Positions 46,035 to 55,143 are shown, counted from the stretch's first letter. The stretch is DNA of 64,000 nt from Maricaulis sp034659015 (GCA_034659015.1 JAYEGL010000017.1:248001-312000), one strand, 5' to 3'. Notes: generated by a model from the letters alone, not told the origin. Translations and numbers: made by a program.

Positions 46035-47390
46035 TTACTCGATCAAGGGTGACCACGCCGGGTCGGATGCCATTCCGCCCGTCGCAAGCCGCCGCAGATT
46101 GAAACCTGCCAGATCGATACTCCAGATTTCGTAACGCGTGCCGTCCGAGCGCGGTTCCCCCCGCGTGAACAGCAGGACACGCCCGTTCGGCGACCAGGCC
46201 GGCGTGTCGACGAAATAGCCTTCGAACAGGATCCGTTCGATGCCCGATCCGTCGGCCCGGACCACGCCGAGCGAGAATTGTCCGCCGCTCTGCTTGGTGA
46301 AGGCGATGAGATCGCCGCGGGGCGACCAGACCGGCGTTGTATAGCGGCCTTCGCCGAAAGTGATGCGCTGCACGTCCGAACCGTCGGCATTCATCGTGTA
46401 GAGCTGGGATCCGCCGCCGCGGGAGGAGGAGAAGACGATGCGCTCGCCGTCCGGCGCGAAGGAGGGCTCCACATCGTCGGCCGGATGCTCGGTCAGCCGG
46501 GTAAGATTGCGCGTGCGCAGGTCGAACAGGTGCACGTCATGCCCGGACCGGCCCTGGATCGACACGGCCAGGCGCTCGCCGTCCGGAGAGAAGCGCGCCG
46601 ACAGGCTCTGCCCGTCCGGATCGAGGCCGGCATCGCGCATCGCCGAGGAGAAGAGCGCTTCCTGGCGGCCGGTTTCCAGGTCGTAGAGATAGGTCGTCGC
46701 CTGCCCGTCCAGGAAGGAGACATAGGTAATCTCCTGGGAGTTGGGCGAATAGTTCGGCAGCAGCGCCATGTAGGAGCGGTCGGTGAGGAAGGAGGGGTTG
46801 GCCCCGTCCTGGTCCATCCAGGCGAGCTGGCGCAGCGGTTCGCCATTGGCGCCGCGGCCTTCGGACACGTAGACGATGCGCGTGTTGAAATAGCCTTCCT
46901 CGCCGGTCAGCCGCTCATAGACCTCGTCGGCGACCTTGTGCGCCACCCGGCGCCAGTTTTCCGGCGCGGTGCGGTATTGCAGGCCCAGAAGCTGTTCCTC
47001 CAGCCGCGTGTCCCACAGGCGGAAGGCGACGACGAGGCGGCCATCTTCCTGGATGGTCACACTGCCCACCAGCAGCGCCGAGGCGTCGATCACCCGCCAG
47101 TCGGAAAAGCGCGGTCGCAGGTCGATATTCTCGATGTCCTCGATATAGGCGTCCTGGTCGACCGGAGCGAACAGGCCCGAGGAGGCCAGGTCGTTGGTCA
47201 CCACCCGGGTGATATCGGCGCCTCGCGAGGCGGCTTCCGCACTCGAGCCAACGAAGTCGGGCAGCGCGATCGGCAGCGGATCGAGATTGCCGCGGGTCAC
47301 GTCGACGCGCAGCGGTTCCTGGGCCGCGGCCAGGCCGGCGAAGGCCAGGCTGGCGAGAAAGGCAGTGAAGACGGCGAGAAGTCGGCTCAT
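46035..47390 (-). CDS. tolB: Tol-Pal system protein TolB
   Basis: A 451-residue periplasmic protein. The signal peptide (MSRLLAVFTAFLASLAFAGL) is followed by the N-terminal alpha/beta domain (LRVDVTRGNLDPLPIALPDF, LASSGLFAPVDQDAYIEDI) and a six-bladed beta-propeller with repeated WSPxG-like units (ARFSPDGERLAVS, PVWSPRGDLIAF, PAWSPNGRVLLF). TolB binds Pal and links it to TolA. Full length. The tolB-tolA gap is 24 nt. Confidence 0.95.
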   Translation of the reverse strand: MSRLLAVFTAFLASLAFAGLAAAQEPLRVDVTRGNLDPLPIALPDFVGSSAEAASRGADITRVVTNDLASSGLFAPVDQDAYIEDIENIDLRPRFSDWRVIDASALLVGSVTIQEDGRLVVAFRLWDTRLEEQLLGLQYRTAPENWRRVAHKVADEVYERLTGEEGYFNTRIVYVSEGRGANGEPLRQLAWMDQDGANPSFLTDRSYMALLPNYSPNSQEITYVSFLDGQATTYLYDLETGRQEALFSSAMRDAGLDPDGQSLSARFSPDGERLAVSIQGRSGHDVHLFDLRTRNLTRLTEHPADDVEPSFAPDGERIVFSSSRGGGSQLYTMNADGSDVQRITFGEGRYTTPVWSPRGDLIAFTKQSGGQFSLGVVRADGSGIERILFEGYFVDTPAWSPNGRVLLFTRGEPRSDGTRYEIWSIDLAGFNLRRLATGGMASDPAWSPLIE

Positions 47391-47414
47391 GCGGCTGGTC
47401 TCCAGTCTGATCGG

Positions 47415-48203
47415 TCAGCGATTGTATAGGTCCGGCGAAAAATTGACCTCAATTTGACGCCACTGGGAATAGTGTTCAGGAGGTAGGGGGTAAGGCTGGC
47501 ACTGTATCGCCGCCCGCAGCGCCCGCTCGCCGGCAATCCGGAGATACCGGTTCGAAGAGTTTAGAATGCGCCCCTGATCCACGATCTGCGGCGCGCCACG
47601 CAATTCTCCGTTCCGCTCCAGGTTCAGGATGAGAACGACGCTCAGCTCGTCGGGTTCCGGCGCATCCAAGGAATTGCGCCAGCATCGTGACAGATGGCTG
47701 GCGATCATGTCCTGCAGCGTCGCCGTCATCTGCTCGCCATCGCCGGCCGACCGGCGGCGCTCGCCGGTGTCCGGCGTGCCGCGATCGCGGGTCTCCGCGA
47801 CCTGGCGCTCGATATTGCCCAGCATGTCTTCCAGCGAGGGTTCGGCCGGCTCTTCCGGCTCCGGCTGCACGGGCTCGGGTTCCGGTTCGGGCTCGGGTTC
47901 CGGCTCGGGCTCTTCTTCGACCGGCTCGTCCTCGGCCGGTTCGGGCTCGGGCTCCGGTTCGGGTTCCGGGGCGGGCGCCGGCGTCTCGATCTCGTCCTCG
48001 ACGGTTTCCTCTTCCGCCGGTTCTTCCTCGACCGGTTCCGGCTCGGGCGCGGCGGCGCGCACATTGGTCACATCGGACACGGTGACCAGCTCGATCGGCA
48101 CGATCGGCGTGTCCTCGAACACCGTCGCGGCGCGCGGCAGATACACCAGTCCCGCCGCCAGGATGCCGGCGTGAACGAGAAGGGAAAGGACAAGACCTCG
48201 CAC
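47415..48203 (-). CDS. tolA: TolA-like energy transducer protein
   Basis: A 262-residue TolA. A short cytoplasmic N-terminus and one membrane helix (MRGLVLSLLVHAGILAAGL) lead to a long linker almost wholly of Pro-Glu repeats (EPEPEPEPEPAEDEPVEEEP, about residues 53-115) and then a C-terminal TonB/TolA-like domain (LSRCWRNSLDAPEPDELSVV, RNGELRGAPQIVDQGRILN). The Pro-Glu linker spans the periplasm. In DNA the linker is a run of near-hexanucleotide repeats. It sits between tolR and tolB. Confidence 0.92.
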   Translation of the reverse strand: MRGLVLSLLVHAGILAAGLVYLPRAATVFEDTPIVPIELVTVSDVTNVRAAAPEPEPVEEEPAEEETVEDEIETPAPAPEPEPEPEPEPAEDEPVEEEPEPEPEPEPEPEPVQPEPEEPAEPSLEDMLGNIERQVAETRDRGTPDTGERRRSAGDGEQMTATLQDMIASHLSRCWRNSLDAPEPDELSVVLILNLERNGELRGAPQIVDQGRILNSSNRYLRIAGERALRAAIQCQPYPLPPEHYSQWRQIEVNFSPDLYNR

Positions 48204-48214
48204 GGGCAGCCCCG

Positions 48215-48649
48215 CTATTGCTCGATCGGGTCGGTCACGAGGCCCAGATTGGTGAAGCCCGCCGCATTGATGTTCGCCATCACCCGCGCAACCTCGCCAT
48301 AGGCGGCGGCATTGTCGGCCCGGATAAAGATGCGGGCGTCATAGCCCGTGCCGGCAATCGCGCGCAGGCGCGGCGCCAGCTCGGCAAGCTCGACCTCGGT
48401 CTCCTGCAGGAAGATGATGCCATCGGAACGGATCGTGATGGTCAGGGGCTCCTCGTCCGCCGGCAGGCTGCGGGCCTCGGTCTCGGGCAGGTCGACGGGC
48501 ACGCCCACGGTCAGCAGGGGCGCGGTGATCATGAAGACGATCAGGAGGACCAGCATAACGTCGACGAAGGGCGTGACGTTGATTTCCGCCTTGGGCTTCC
48601 AGCGGGCGCGGCCGCGGCCGGAACCGCCGCTGTCGAGAGACACCGCCAT
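48215..48649 (-). CDS. tolR: Tol-Pal system protein TolR (ExbD family)
   Basis: A 144-residue ExbD/TolR protein. A single membrane helix with the proton-path aspartate lies in INVTPFVDVMLVLLIVFMI, followed by a periplasmic domain (ADEEPLTITIRSDGIIFLQE, RIFIRADNAAAYGEVARVMA). With TolQ it forms the proton channel that powers TolA. It ends 11 nt before tolA. Confidence 0.95.
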   Translation of the reverse strand: MAVSLDSGGSGRGRARWKPKAEINVTPFVDVMLVLLIVFMITAPLLTVGVPVDLPETEARSLPADEEPLTITIRSDGIIFLQETEVELAELAPRLRAIAGTGYDARIFIRADNAAAYGEVARVMANINAAGFTNLGLVTDPIEQ

Positions 48650-48652
48650 GAT

Positions 48653-49321
48653 CTACAGCCCGTCCCGTTCGGCCAGGGCCGACAGTTCGTCGACGAACCC
48701 GTCCAGCTTGGCGCCGTACTTGGCCATGTTGGCCGACAGCGCGTTGAAGAAGATCACGGCCGGCACGGCGGCCAGCAGGCCCAGCGCCGTGGCGAACAGC
48801 GCCTCGGCGATGCCCGGCGCGACGACGGCCAGATTGGTGTCCTGGGAGGCGGCGATGGAGCGGAAGGCGTTCATGATACCCCAGACCGTACCGAACAGGC
48901 CGATGAAGGGGGCCGCCGAGGCGATCGTCGCGAGGATGCCCAGACCGCCTTCGGTATTGGTCATCTGGCGGCCGGCCTCTGCACCGGCGGCCTTGGTGAC
49001 CCGCCCGCCGGCATTCTCACCCTTCCATTCGCGCAGCCCCGCCGCGAAGACGCGGGAGAAGGGTTCCTTGGGGTTCTTGGCGAACTGGTCGACCAGCGCG
49101 TCCAGCGATCGCCCGGCCCAGAATTCGCGCTCGAAATTGCGGGCTTTCGCGTGCAGGCCTCGCAGATGGATGGCCTTGTCGATGGCGATGGCCCAGGACC
49201 AGACGGACATGAAGGCCAGGATGCCCATCACGCTCTTCACCACCCAGTCGGCGCGCATGAAGAGCGCGTAGAAGCTGAAGCCTTCGACCGCCTGCGCGAC
49301 CTCGACGACACTAGATTCCAT
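48653..49321 (-). CDS. tolQ: Tol-Pal system protein TolQ (ExbB family)
   Basis: A 222-residue inner-membrane protein with three membrane helices: near residues 28-48, 130-152 and 170-190. The last two carry the family signatures ASAAPFIGLFGTVWGIMNAF and GIAEALFATALGLLAAVPAV. It forms the TolQ-TolR motor that senses the proton gradient. The stop lies 3 nt before tolR. An NTF2-like gene is found upstream between ybgC and tolQ. Confidence 0.95.
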   Translation of the reverse strand: MESSVVEVAQAVEGFSFYALFMRADWVVKSVMGILAFMSVWSWAIAIDKAIHLRGLHAKARNFEREFWAGRSLDALVDQFAKNPKEPFSRVFAAGLREWKGENAGGRVTKAAGAEAGRQMTNTEGGLGILATIASAAPFIGLFGTVWGIMNAFRSIAASQDTNLAVVAPGIAEALFATALGLLAAVPAVIFFNALSANMAKYGAKLDGFVDELSALAERDGL

Positions 49322-49489
49322 GATCCTACCCTTATGGATCGGGGCCGCATCGCTGCGAGGCGCCCCTGACTACACTGGTTCCACACCATGCATATTGAGT
49401 GCCTGTCGGCTACCCGGTCCCGCGCCGGAGCCCACTATGCACGGCGAATAAGGCGAATTTCGGGAGGGGATACCACATCGGCGCGGCAA

Positions 49490-50140
49490 TCAAGCCTCGT
49501 CATTATGGGCCACTGTGTGCGGTGCCACGGACTGGATGGCGTCCCAGTGCTCGACGATCTTGCCGCCCTCGAGGCGGAACAGGTCGCAGGCCCGGAAATG
49601 ATCGCCATCGGCATCGAAACACGAGAAGACCGCCACGAAATCGCCCTCGGCCACCAGGTCGTCGATACCGTGATAGCGCACCCCGCGGCGCGGGCGGCGG
49701 CGTTCGATGAGATCGTCGAGACGTTCCCGCCCGCCGCTGGGCGTCATGCGATTGAGGTCGAAGGCCACGCGGTCGACATGGGCATCGATCGCGTCCTGCC
49801 CCTTGCCTGTCACCACCGCATCGATGAAGGCGCGGACCTGTTCGCGGCTGGCTTCGGTATTCTCTGCCGGCCCGGTAGGAACCGCATAGGCGGCCATGGA
49901 CGAGACCAGCTTGTCCTCGGAGACCGGCGTCACCGAAATCTGCCGCCGAACCGCCATCAGGCCTTTGGGATCGGTCCGGATGAGGCTCATGGTGAGCCAC
50001 GCCTCGCCGCCGCCTTCCGGTTCGTGCACCGCCTTCACGAAGGTGTCGGCATCGTCCTGCAGGACACGCGTTACGGAAAATCCGAAATTGGGCGGCCTTG
50101 CAGACCCCTGCCCCTGCTCACCCTGATGATCGCCCAACAA
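49490..50140 (-). CDS. NTF2/SnoaL-like domain protein of unknown function
   Basis: A 216-residue protein whose C-terminal half (about residues 95-208) has the SnoaL/NTF2-like pattern: ASREQVRAFIDAVVTGKGQD, a strand GIDDLVAEGDFVAVF and the closing ACDLFRLEGGKIVEHWDAI. The N-terminal part (about 1-90) lacks a domain I recognise. The start is uncertain: the frame begins at a TTG at 50140 and the next Met is at about residue 51. It lies between ybgC and tolQ, which are usually adjacent, so it is probably an insertion into the Tol-Pal operon. Function unknown. Confidence 0.65.
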   Translation of the reverse strand: MLGDHQGEQGQGSARPPNFGFSVTRVLQDDADTFVKAVHEPEGGGEAWLTMSLIRTDPKGLMAVRRQISVTPVSEDKLVSSMAAYAVPTGPAENTEASREQVRAFIDAVVTGKGQDAIDAHVDRVAFDLNRMTPSGGRERLDDLIERRRPRRGVRYHGIDDLVAEGDFVAVFSCFDADGDHFRACDLFRLEGGKIVEHWDAIQSVAPHTVAHNDEA

Positions 50141-50219
50141 ATTCCCCGTTTTTTGATCGTCGGCCAGAGTGGGTTTTGCGAGTTTGCATACGAAGCATGA
50201 AGATATTCAGCCTCGGCCG

Positions 50220-50681
50220 TCAATCGCCGGTTGCTTCGACGACATGGCCGGACCACCGGTCCGACAGGTGTTTCGGCGGACGGCGCGCCCGCCCCGCCGG
50301 GTCGATGCAGACGGCCTGGACATCCGCCGTGGCCACGACCTCCTCGCCGCGCAGGATACGCTGGGCGATCATCAGCCGCGCGCCTTTCTGTGGCCGGTAG
50401 ACCGTCTCGACAACGAGCACGTCATCCACCCGGGCCGCGCGTTCGAACTCGACATTCATGCGCCGCACCGCGAAGGCGAGCGGGTCCTCCGCGGCGGCCA
50501 GTTCGGAATGGTGAATGCCGAGGGCGCGCAAGCTCTCCGTCCGCCCCCGTTCGAAGAAGTGCAGATAGCGCGCATGATAGACGATGCCGGAAAAGTCGGT
50601 GTCCTCGTAATAGACCCGCACGGGCAGTCTGTGGATCCGGTCGCGACCGAACGCACCGGTCGCAGGCAGCAAATCGTCCAT
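50220..50681 (-). CDS. ybgC: Tol-Pal system-associated acyl-CoA thioesterase YbgC
   Basis: A 153-residue hot-dog-fold thioesterase. The catalytic-Asp motif is VYYEDTDFSGIVYHARYLHF, followed by FFERGRTESLRALG, both diagnostic of YbgC. It hydrolyses short acyl-CoAs and is normally the first gene of the tol-pal operon. Here it stands 79 nt upstream of the NTF2-like gene rather than tolQ and is divergent from a hybrid histidine kinase. Confidence 0.92.
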   Translation of the reverse strand: MDDLLPATGAFGRDRIHRLPVRVYYEDTDFSGIVYHARYLHFFERGRTESLRALGIHHSELAAAEDPLAFAVRRMNVEFERAARVDDVLVVETVYRPQKGARLMIAQRILRGEEVVATADVQAVCIDPAGRARRPPKHLSDRWSGHVVEATGD

Positions 50682-50761
50682 GTGTTAATCCAATTTCAGC
50701 GACATGGTGCCAGTGTGCGTGCCGGGACACGTTTGGGGAAGACGGCGGGGGAGCCGGCACG

Positions 50762-52555
50762 ATGAATAAGCTGTGGGAACTGGTCTGGCCCCCGGTGCGC
50801 GACGGCGACATACTGCTGGCTGCGCGCGAGCGGATGCTGAACGTCATGGCGATCACCGTCGCGCTGCTCGGCGGCTTCGCGGGCATGCTGAATCTTCTCG
50901 AGACGTTCGATGTCTATCCCGTGCAGTCCATGGCGGGCGTCGTCATTCCCACCAGCGCGCTGCTGATTCCCCTGATCGCGCGCAATCCGGACCTCGTGAA
51001 ACCTGCCGGCGCCGTCCTATGCATCGCCCTGTACGGCCTGGTCACCGGCATGATCGGCACGGTCGGCGGCATGTTCAGCCCGGTGGCGATCTACTTCGTC
51101 GCTTTGCCGGTCCCCGCCGCCTTCCTGATCGGCTATCGCTCGGGTCTGGCCGCCGCCGTACTGTGCTGTGCGACCATGCTGGCGCTCTACGCCCTCCGCG
51201 GCGCCATCGAAAACCCCTACGTCAACGATCTTTCCGACTACCAGGTCGGGTGGAACACCACGGTTCTTGTCATCCTGACGCTGGGTGTCGGCATCGCCGC
51301 CTCGGTATTTCAGCACGAGCTGGAAGGGGCGGGACGCGCCCTCGACAGCGCCCGCCAGCGCGCCCATGCGGCGAGCCGCGCCAAGTCGGATTTCCTGGCC
51401 AATATGAGCCACGAGATCCGCACACCGATGAACGCCGTGCTCGGCATGGCCCAGGCGCTGGAAAGCGCCGACATCCCCGACGCCCAGAAACAGCAGGCGC
51501 AGACGCTGGCGCGGTCGGGCCAGCTCCTCCTGCGCCTGGTCAACGACGTGCTCGACCTCTCGAAGATCGAGGCCGGCAAGCTGGAGATCGAGGCGACCCG
51601 GTTCAACCTCGCCGATGCCGCGGACACCGTGGAGGCCCTCTATGGTCCGGCCGCACGCAACAAGGGCATCGGCCTGGACATCCGGATTTCCGAGGCCGCA
51701 CGCGCACCCGTGATCGGCGACCCGGTCCGGGTGAGCCAGATACTCAACAATCTGGTCTCGAACGCGATCAAGTTCACCGCCGAAGGCCGCGTCTGCGTCG
51801 ATATCGACAGCGCCGGCGTCCTTCCGGGCCGGGACCGCGACATCGTCATCCGCGTCAGCGACACCGGCATCGGGATCGCACCGGATCAGGCCGGGCGTCT
51901 GTTCCGCCCCTTCACCCAGGCCGATGCCGCGACGGCGCGAACCTTCGGCGGTACCGGGCTGGGTCTGGCGATCGTGCGCCGTCTGTGCGAGCTGATGAAG
52001 GGCGAGATCCGCCTCGACAGCACGCCGGGCGAGGGATCGGCCTTTACCGTACGCCTTCGCATGCAGGCCGCCGATGCGGCCGGCCCGGCGCTGGCCTGCG
52101 GCTGCGCGGCCAGTGCCTGCGATGCCGAAGCACGGATCCGCCGGCTGCGCGTCATCGCGGCCGACGACAACCAGACCAACCGTCTCGTCCTGCAGGCCCT
52201 GCTTGCCGATGTCACCGGCACGCTCACGGTCGTGGAGGACGGCCAGCAGGTGCTGGACGCACTGGCGGTCGAACCGTTCGACATTGTCCTGCTCGACTCC
52301 CAGATGCCGGGGCTCGACGGCATCGCGACGGCCCGCCTTATCCGGGCCGGGGAGCGTGCCGCTGGCGCCGCGCCGGTACCGGTCTACGCGGTGACGGCCG
52401 ACGTGATGGCGCACCACGTGGCGGCCTATACCGAGGCCGGCATGACCGGCGTGATCGCCAAGCCCGTATCGCGCGACGCCCTGCTGGAGACCCTGGCGCA
52501 GCATGCCGGGCCGGACGCCGGCGATGAAGACCGCGGCGGCGCACTCAGCGCCTGA
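50762..52555 (+). CDS. Membrane-bound hybrid sensor histidine kinase
   Basis: A 597-residue hybrid kinase. Five or six hydrophobic segments occupy about residues 28-180. A HisKA domain has phospho-His H217 (LANMSHEIRTPMNAVLG), followed by the ATPase boxes VRVSQILNNLVSNAIKFTAE, VSDTGIGI and FGGTGLGLAIV. A receiver domain (about residues 460-580) has acceptor Asp D512 (IVLLDSQMPGLDG). The linker holds a Cys cluster, C446-x-C448-x4-C453. The ATG at 50762 is chosen. It is convergent with ruvB, the stop codons adjacent, and divergent from ybgC. Confidence 0.9.
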   Translation: MNKLWELVWPPVRDGDILLAARERMLNVMAITVALLGGFAGMLNLLETFDVYPVQSMAGVVIPTSALLIPLIARNPDLVKPAGAVLCIALYGLVTGMIGTVGGMFSPVAIYFVALPVPAAFLIGYRSGLAAAVLCCATMLALYALRGAIENPYVNDLSDYQVGWNTTVLVILTLGVGIAASVFQHELEGAGRALDSARQRAHAASRAKSDFLANMSHEIRTPMNAVLGMAQALESADIPDAQKQQAQTLARSGQLLLRLVNDVLDLSKIEAGKLEIEATRFNLADAADTVEALYGPAARNKGIGLDIRISEAARAPVIGDPVRVSQILNNLVSNAIKFTAEGRVCVDIDSAGVLPGRDRDIVIRVSDTGIGIAPDQAGRLFRPFTQADAATARTFGGTGLGLAIVRRLCELMKGEIRLDSTPGEGSAFTVRLRMQAADAAGPALACGCAASACDAEARIRRLRVIAADDNQTNRLVLQALLADVTGTLTVVEDGQQVLDALAVEPFDIVLLDSQMPGLDGIATARLIRAGERAAGAAPVPVYAVTADVMAHHVAAYTEAGMTGVIAKPVSRDALLETLAQHAGPDAGDEDRGGALSA

Positions 52556-53611
52556 TTATTTGCCGAACAGCCCGTTCTGGCCGCCATTGCCGCCCTGGGG
52601 CGGGGTCAGGCCCAGATGTTCCCAGGCCCGCGGCGCCGCCAGCCGGCCGCGCGGCGTGCGCTGGATAAAACCCTGCTGGATGAGGAAGGGCTCGACCACG
52701 TCTTCCAGGGCATCCCGCGCCTCGGCCAGGGCGGCCGCCAGCGTTTCGACCCCGACCGGACCGCCGCCGAAACTTTCAGTCAGCGCCCTGAGATAGCGGC
52801 GGTCGAGACTGTCCAGCCCCAGACCGTCCACTTCCAGCCGCGCCAGGGCCCGGTCGGCCACTTCGGCGGAAATCTCGGGGGCGTCCTCGGCTTCGGCAAA
52901 GTCGCGCACCCGCCGCAACAGCCGGCCGGCGACGCGCGGTGTGCCGCGGGCACGGCGGGCGATTTCCCGGGCGCCGTCCGCGGTCGCGCCGATGCCGAAC
53001 TTGTCGGCCGCGCGGGTGACGATGAAACCCAGCTCGGCCTCGTCGTAGAATTCCAGACGCACGGGAACGCCGAACCGGTCTCGCAGGGGCGTGGCCAGAA
53101 GACCGGCCCGGGTCGTCGCGCCGACCAGTGTGAAGGGCGGCAGATCGATCCGCACCGTGCGCGCGGCCGGCCCCTCGCCGATCACCAGGTCGAGGCAGAA
53201 ATCCTCCATCGCCGGATAGAGAATTTCCTCGACGGCCGGCGCGAGCCGGTGGATCTCGTCGATGAACAGGACGTCGCGCGGTTCCAGATTGGTCAGGATC
53301 GCGGCCAGATCCCCCGCCTTGGCGATCACCGGGCCGGACGTGGCGCGGAAGCCCACGCCCATCTCGCGCGCGACGATCTGGGCCAGCGTGGTCTTGCCCA
53401 GGCCGGGCGGGCCGGACAGCAGGACATGGTCCAGCGCCTCCTCGCGCCGGCGTGCGGCCTCGACAAAGACCTTGAGATTGGCGATCGCTGCCTTCTGGCC
53501 GACGAAGTCGGAAAAGCTGAGCGGGCGCAGGGCACGGTCGCGGCCGTCGCCGGCCTGGGCGCCCCGGTCGACCAGACGGTCCGCATCGTCGCTGTCGGGC
53601 ATCTCGCTCAT
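52556..53611 (-). CDS. ruvB: Holliday junction branch migration helicase RuvB
   Basis: A 351-residue AAA+ motor. It has the N-terminal RPLSFSDFVGQ, Walker A LSGPPGLGKTTLA, Walker B VLFIDEIHRLAPAVEE, the sensor block GATTRAGLLATPLRDRFG, and a winged-helix C-terminus (FLIQQGFIQRTPRGR). It drives branch migration with RuvA. The ATG at 53611 is chosen over the frame start at 53680. Gene order on the minus strand is ruvC-ruvA-ruvB. Confidence 0.95.
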   Translation of the reverse strand: MSEMPDSDDADRLVDRGAQAGDGRDRALRPLSFSDFVGQKAAIANLKVFVEAARRREEALDHVLLSGPPGLGKTTLAQIVAREMGVGFRATSGPVIAKAGDLAAILTNLEPRDVLFIDEIHRLAPAVEEILYPAMEDFCLDLVIGEGPAARTVRIDLPPFTLVGATTRAGLLATPLRDRFGVPVRLEFYDEAELGFIVTRAADKFGIGATADGAREIARRARGTPRVAGRLLRRVRDFAEAEDAPEISAEVADRALARLEVDGLGLDSLDRRYLRALTESFGGGPVGVETLAAALAEARDALEDVVEPFLIQQGFIQRTPRGRLAAPRAWEHLGLTPPQGGNGGQNGLFGK

Positions 53612-53681
53612 GAGACCGGGTCTAGACCGATCCGCGGCGCGGAGAAAGCGGCAAGCCCGCCGGCGCTGGCGGGACCGCACC

Positions 53682-54329
53682 TCATGGGGCCAGCTCCTTC
53701 AGCGACAGGCGGATCACATCGTTCAGCGGCGCCGCCTCGCCGGCCTCGCGCAGCACGGTCGCCACGGCCTGGCGGGCCAGGCTTTCGTGATAGCCCAGAT
53801 TGAGCAGCGCCGAGACGGCATCGTCGCGCGCGTTGACATCGACCGGTGCGGGCGGCGTGGAAACAGATGGTGCGTCTCCTCCGGTTTCGGGCGCGTGCGG
53901 GGCCAGGCCGATGGTAAAGCTGCGCCCCTGCGGCGGTGCCTTGTCCTTGAGCTCCGTGGCGATGCGGGTGGCGAGCTTGGGTCCCACACCCTTGGCCCGG
54001 GAGAAGGTCGACGTGTCGCCCAGCGCGGCGGCATTGGCGATTTCCGAGACCGGCACGGCATCGAGAATGGCAAAGGCGGCCTTGGCGCCGACGCCCTGGA
54101 TGTTCTGCAGATGCACGAACCAGGCACGCTCGATATCCTCCAGAAAGCCATAGAGCCTGAACGCGTCCTCGCGCACATGGGTCTCGACATGAATGGTCAC
54201 GGACTGGCCAGGTTCCAGCCGCGACAGTGTGCGCGAGGCGCAGCCGACGAGATAGCCCACGCCGTTGACGTCGATCACCGCCTCGTCCGCGCCGACCGCC
54301 TCGACGATGCCCTTGAGCATGCCGATCAT
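53682..54329 (-). CDS. ruvA: Holliday junction DNA-binding protein RuvA
   Basis: A 215-residue RuvA. It begins MIGMLKGIVEAVGADEAVID, with the OB-like fold, two helix-hairpin-helix units (FVHLQNIQGVGAKAAFAIL and FSRAKGVGPKLATRIATELK) and a C-terminal three-helix domain that touches RuvB. The ATG at 54329 overlaps the stop of ruvC (ATGA). RuvA binds the four-way junction for RuvB and RuvC. Confidence 0.94.
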   Translation of the reverse strand: MIGMLKGIVEAVGADEAVIDVNGVGYLVGCASRTLSRLEPGQSVTIHVETHVREDAFRLYGFLEDIERAWFVHLQNIQGVGAKAAFAILDAVPVSEIANAAALGDTSTFSRAKGVGPKLATRIATELKDKAPPQGRSFTIGLAPHAPETGGDAPSVSTPPAPVDVNARDDAVSALLNLGYHESLARQAVATVLREAGEAAPLNDVIRLSLKELAP

Positions 54330-54826
54330 GCTGCACTCCCGATACTGGCCGCCCGGCGGTGGTGGGCATGGCAGATTGCGATCGCCAGCGCATCGGCGGC
54401 ATCCGCCTTCGCCTTGGTACCCGGCAACAGCACGCCGATCATGGCGGCGATCTGGTCCTTGTCCGCCGCGCCTGTGCCCACCACGCTCTTCTTCACGAGA
54501 CGGGCGGCATATTCGGAGACCGGCAGGCCCGCCCGGGCCGGCGCCAGCAGGGCCGCCGCGCGGGCGTGGCCGAGCTTCAGGGCCGAGGACGCGTTGGCCG
54601 CCATGAAGGCTTCCTCGATCGCGGCCTCGCCGGGATCGTATTCGCTCACCAGGTCCGTCACCGCCTGGAAAATGTGATCGAGCCGGACCGCCAGGGCAGC
54701 GTCGGTGGGCGGTGTGACGACACCATGCGCGACAGCGCTCAGTCGCGTCCCCTCGGCGCGGATGACGCCCCACCCCATGCGGCGAAGGCCGGGATCGATC
54801 CCGAGAATTGTAACCGGTGCAGACAT
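54326..54826 (-). CDS. ruvC: Holliday junction resolvase RuvC
   Basis: A 166-residue endonuclease. The catalytic acids are seen in ILGIDPGLRRMGWG, AAIEEAFMA, and DAADALAIAICHAHH; the KKSVVGTGAADKDQI segment is typical. It cuts Holliday junctions after branch migration. It is the first of the ruvCAB genes and overlaps ruvA by 4 nt. Confidence 0.95.
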   Translation of the reverse strand: MSAPVTILGIDPGLRRMGWGVIRAEGTRLSAVAHGVVTPPTDAALAVRLDHIFQAVTDLVSEYDPGEAAIEEAFMAANASSALKLGHARAAALLAPARAGLPVSEYAARLVKKSVVGTGAADKDQIAAMIGVLLPGTKAKADAADALAIAICHAHHRRAASIGSAA

Positions 54827-55143
54827 GACGCCCCCTCTTGCCTCGATGACTTACCATCATCCCGCACTACGGAACAAGTCGTGAACGCAATGCGGAATTT
54901 CTGCGAATGACACGCAAGACGAGACGCGACTGATTATCAGGATCAATACAGACACGACTGCGTCGCAAACGCACCGCCAACCTACTGACTTTATTGCGAT
55001 TACGAAAACCTCATTTTGTTTGACCCCTTGCCGGCTTCACGCGAGGATTGGTGCAGGTCCCGACGCGCCGACAACAGGCTGGCGCCGCGGACACATGGAG
55101 CGCGCCTTGCAGGGGAGGCGCTGCACCTGCCGGGGAGGAAAAA
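54827..55143. other. 317-bp control region upstream of the Tat repeat-protein genes
   Basis: No gene. The 54.88-55.02 kb part is markedly AT-rich for this genome (e.g. GACTTTATTGCGATTACG), as for a regulated promoter serving the divergent ruvC and repeat-protein genes. Short repeats of GCGTCGCAA-like type occur near 54960. Confidence 0.5.
55020..55048 (+). promoter_or_regulatory. Candidate sigma70-type promoter for the Tat repeat-protein operon
   Basis: TTGACC at 55020-55025 is followed after 17 bp by GAGGAT at 55043-55048. The -35 box is good and the -10 box weak. It lies 95 bp before the first repeat gene, in an AT-rich region. This is a sequence match only. Confidence 0.3.

Noticed and set aside
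47860..47985. Short repeated hexanucleotide tract in tolA
   Set aside because: It encodes the Pro-Glu linker of TolA, a normal feature of the family, so not a separate repeat element.
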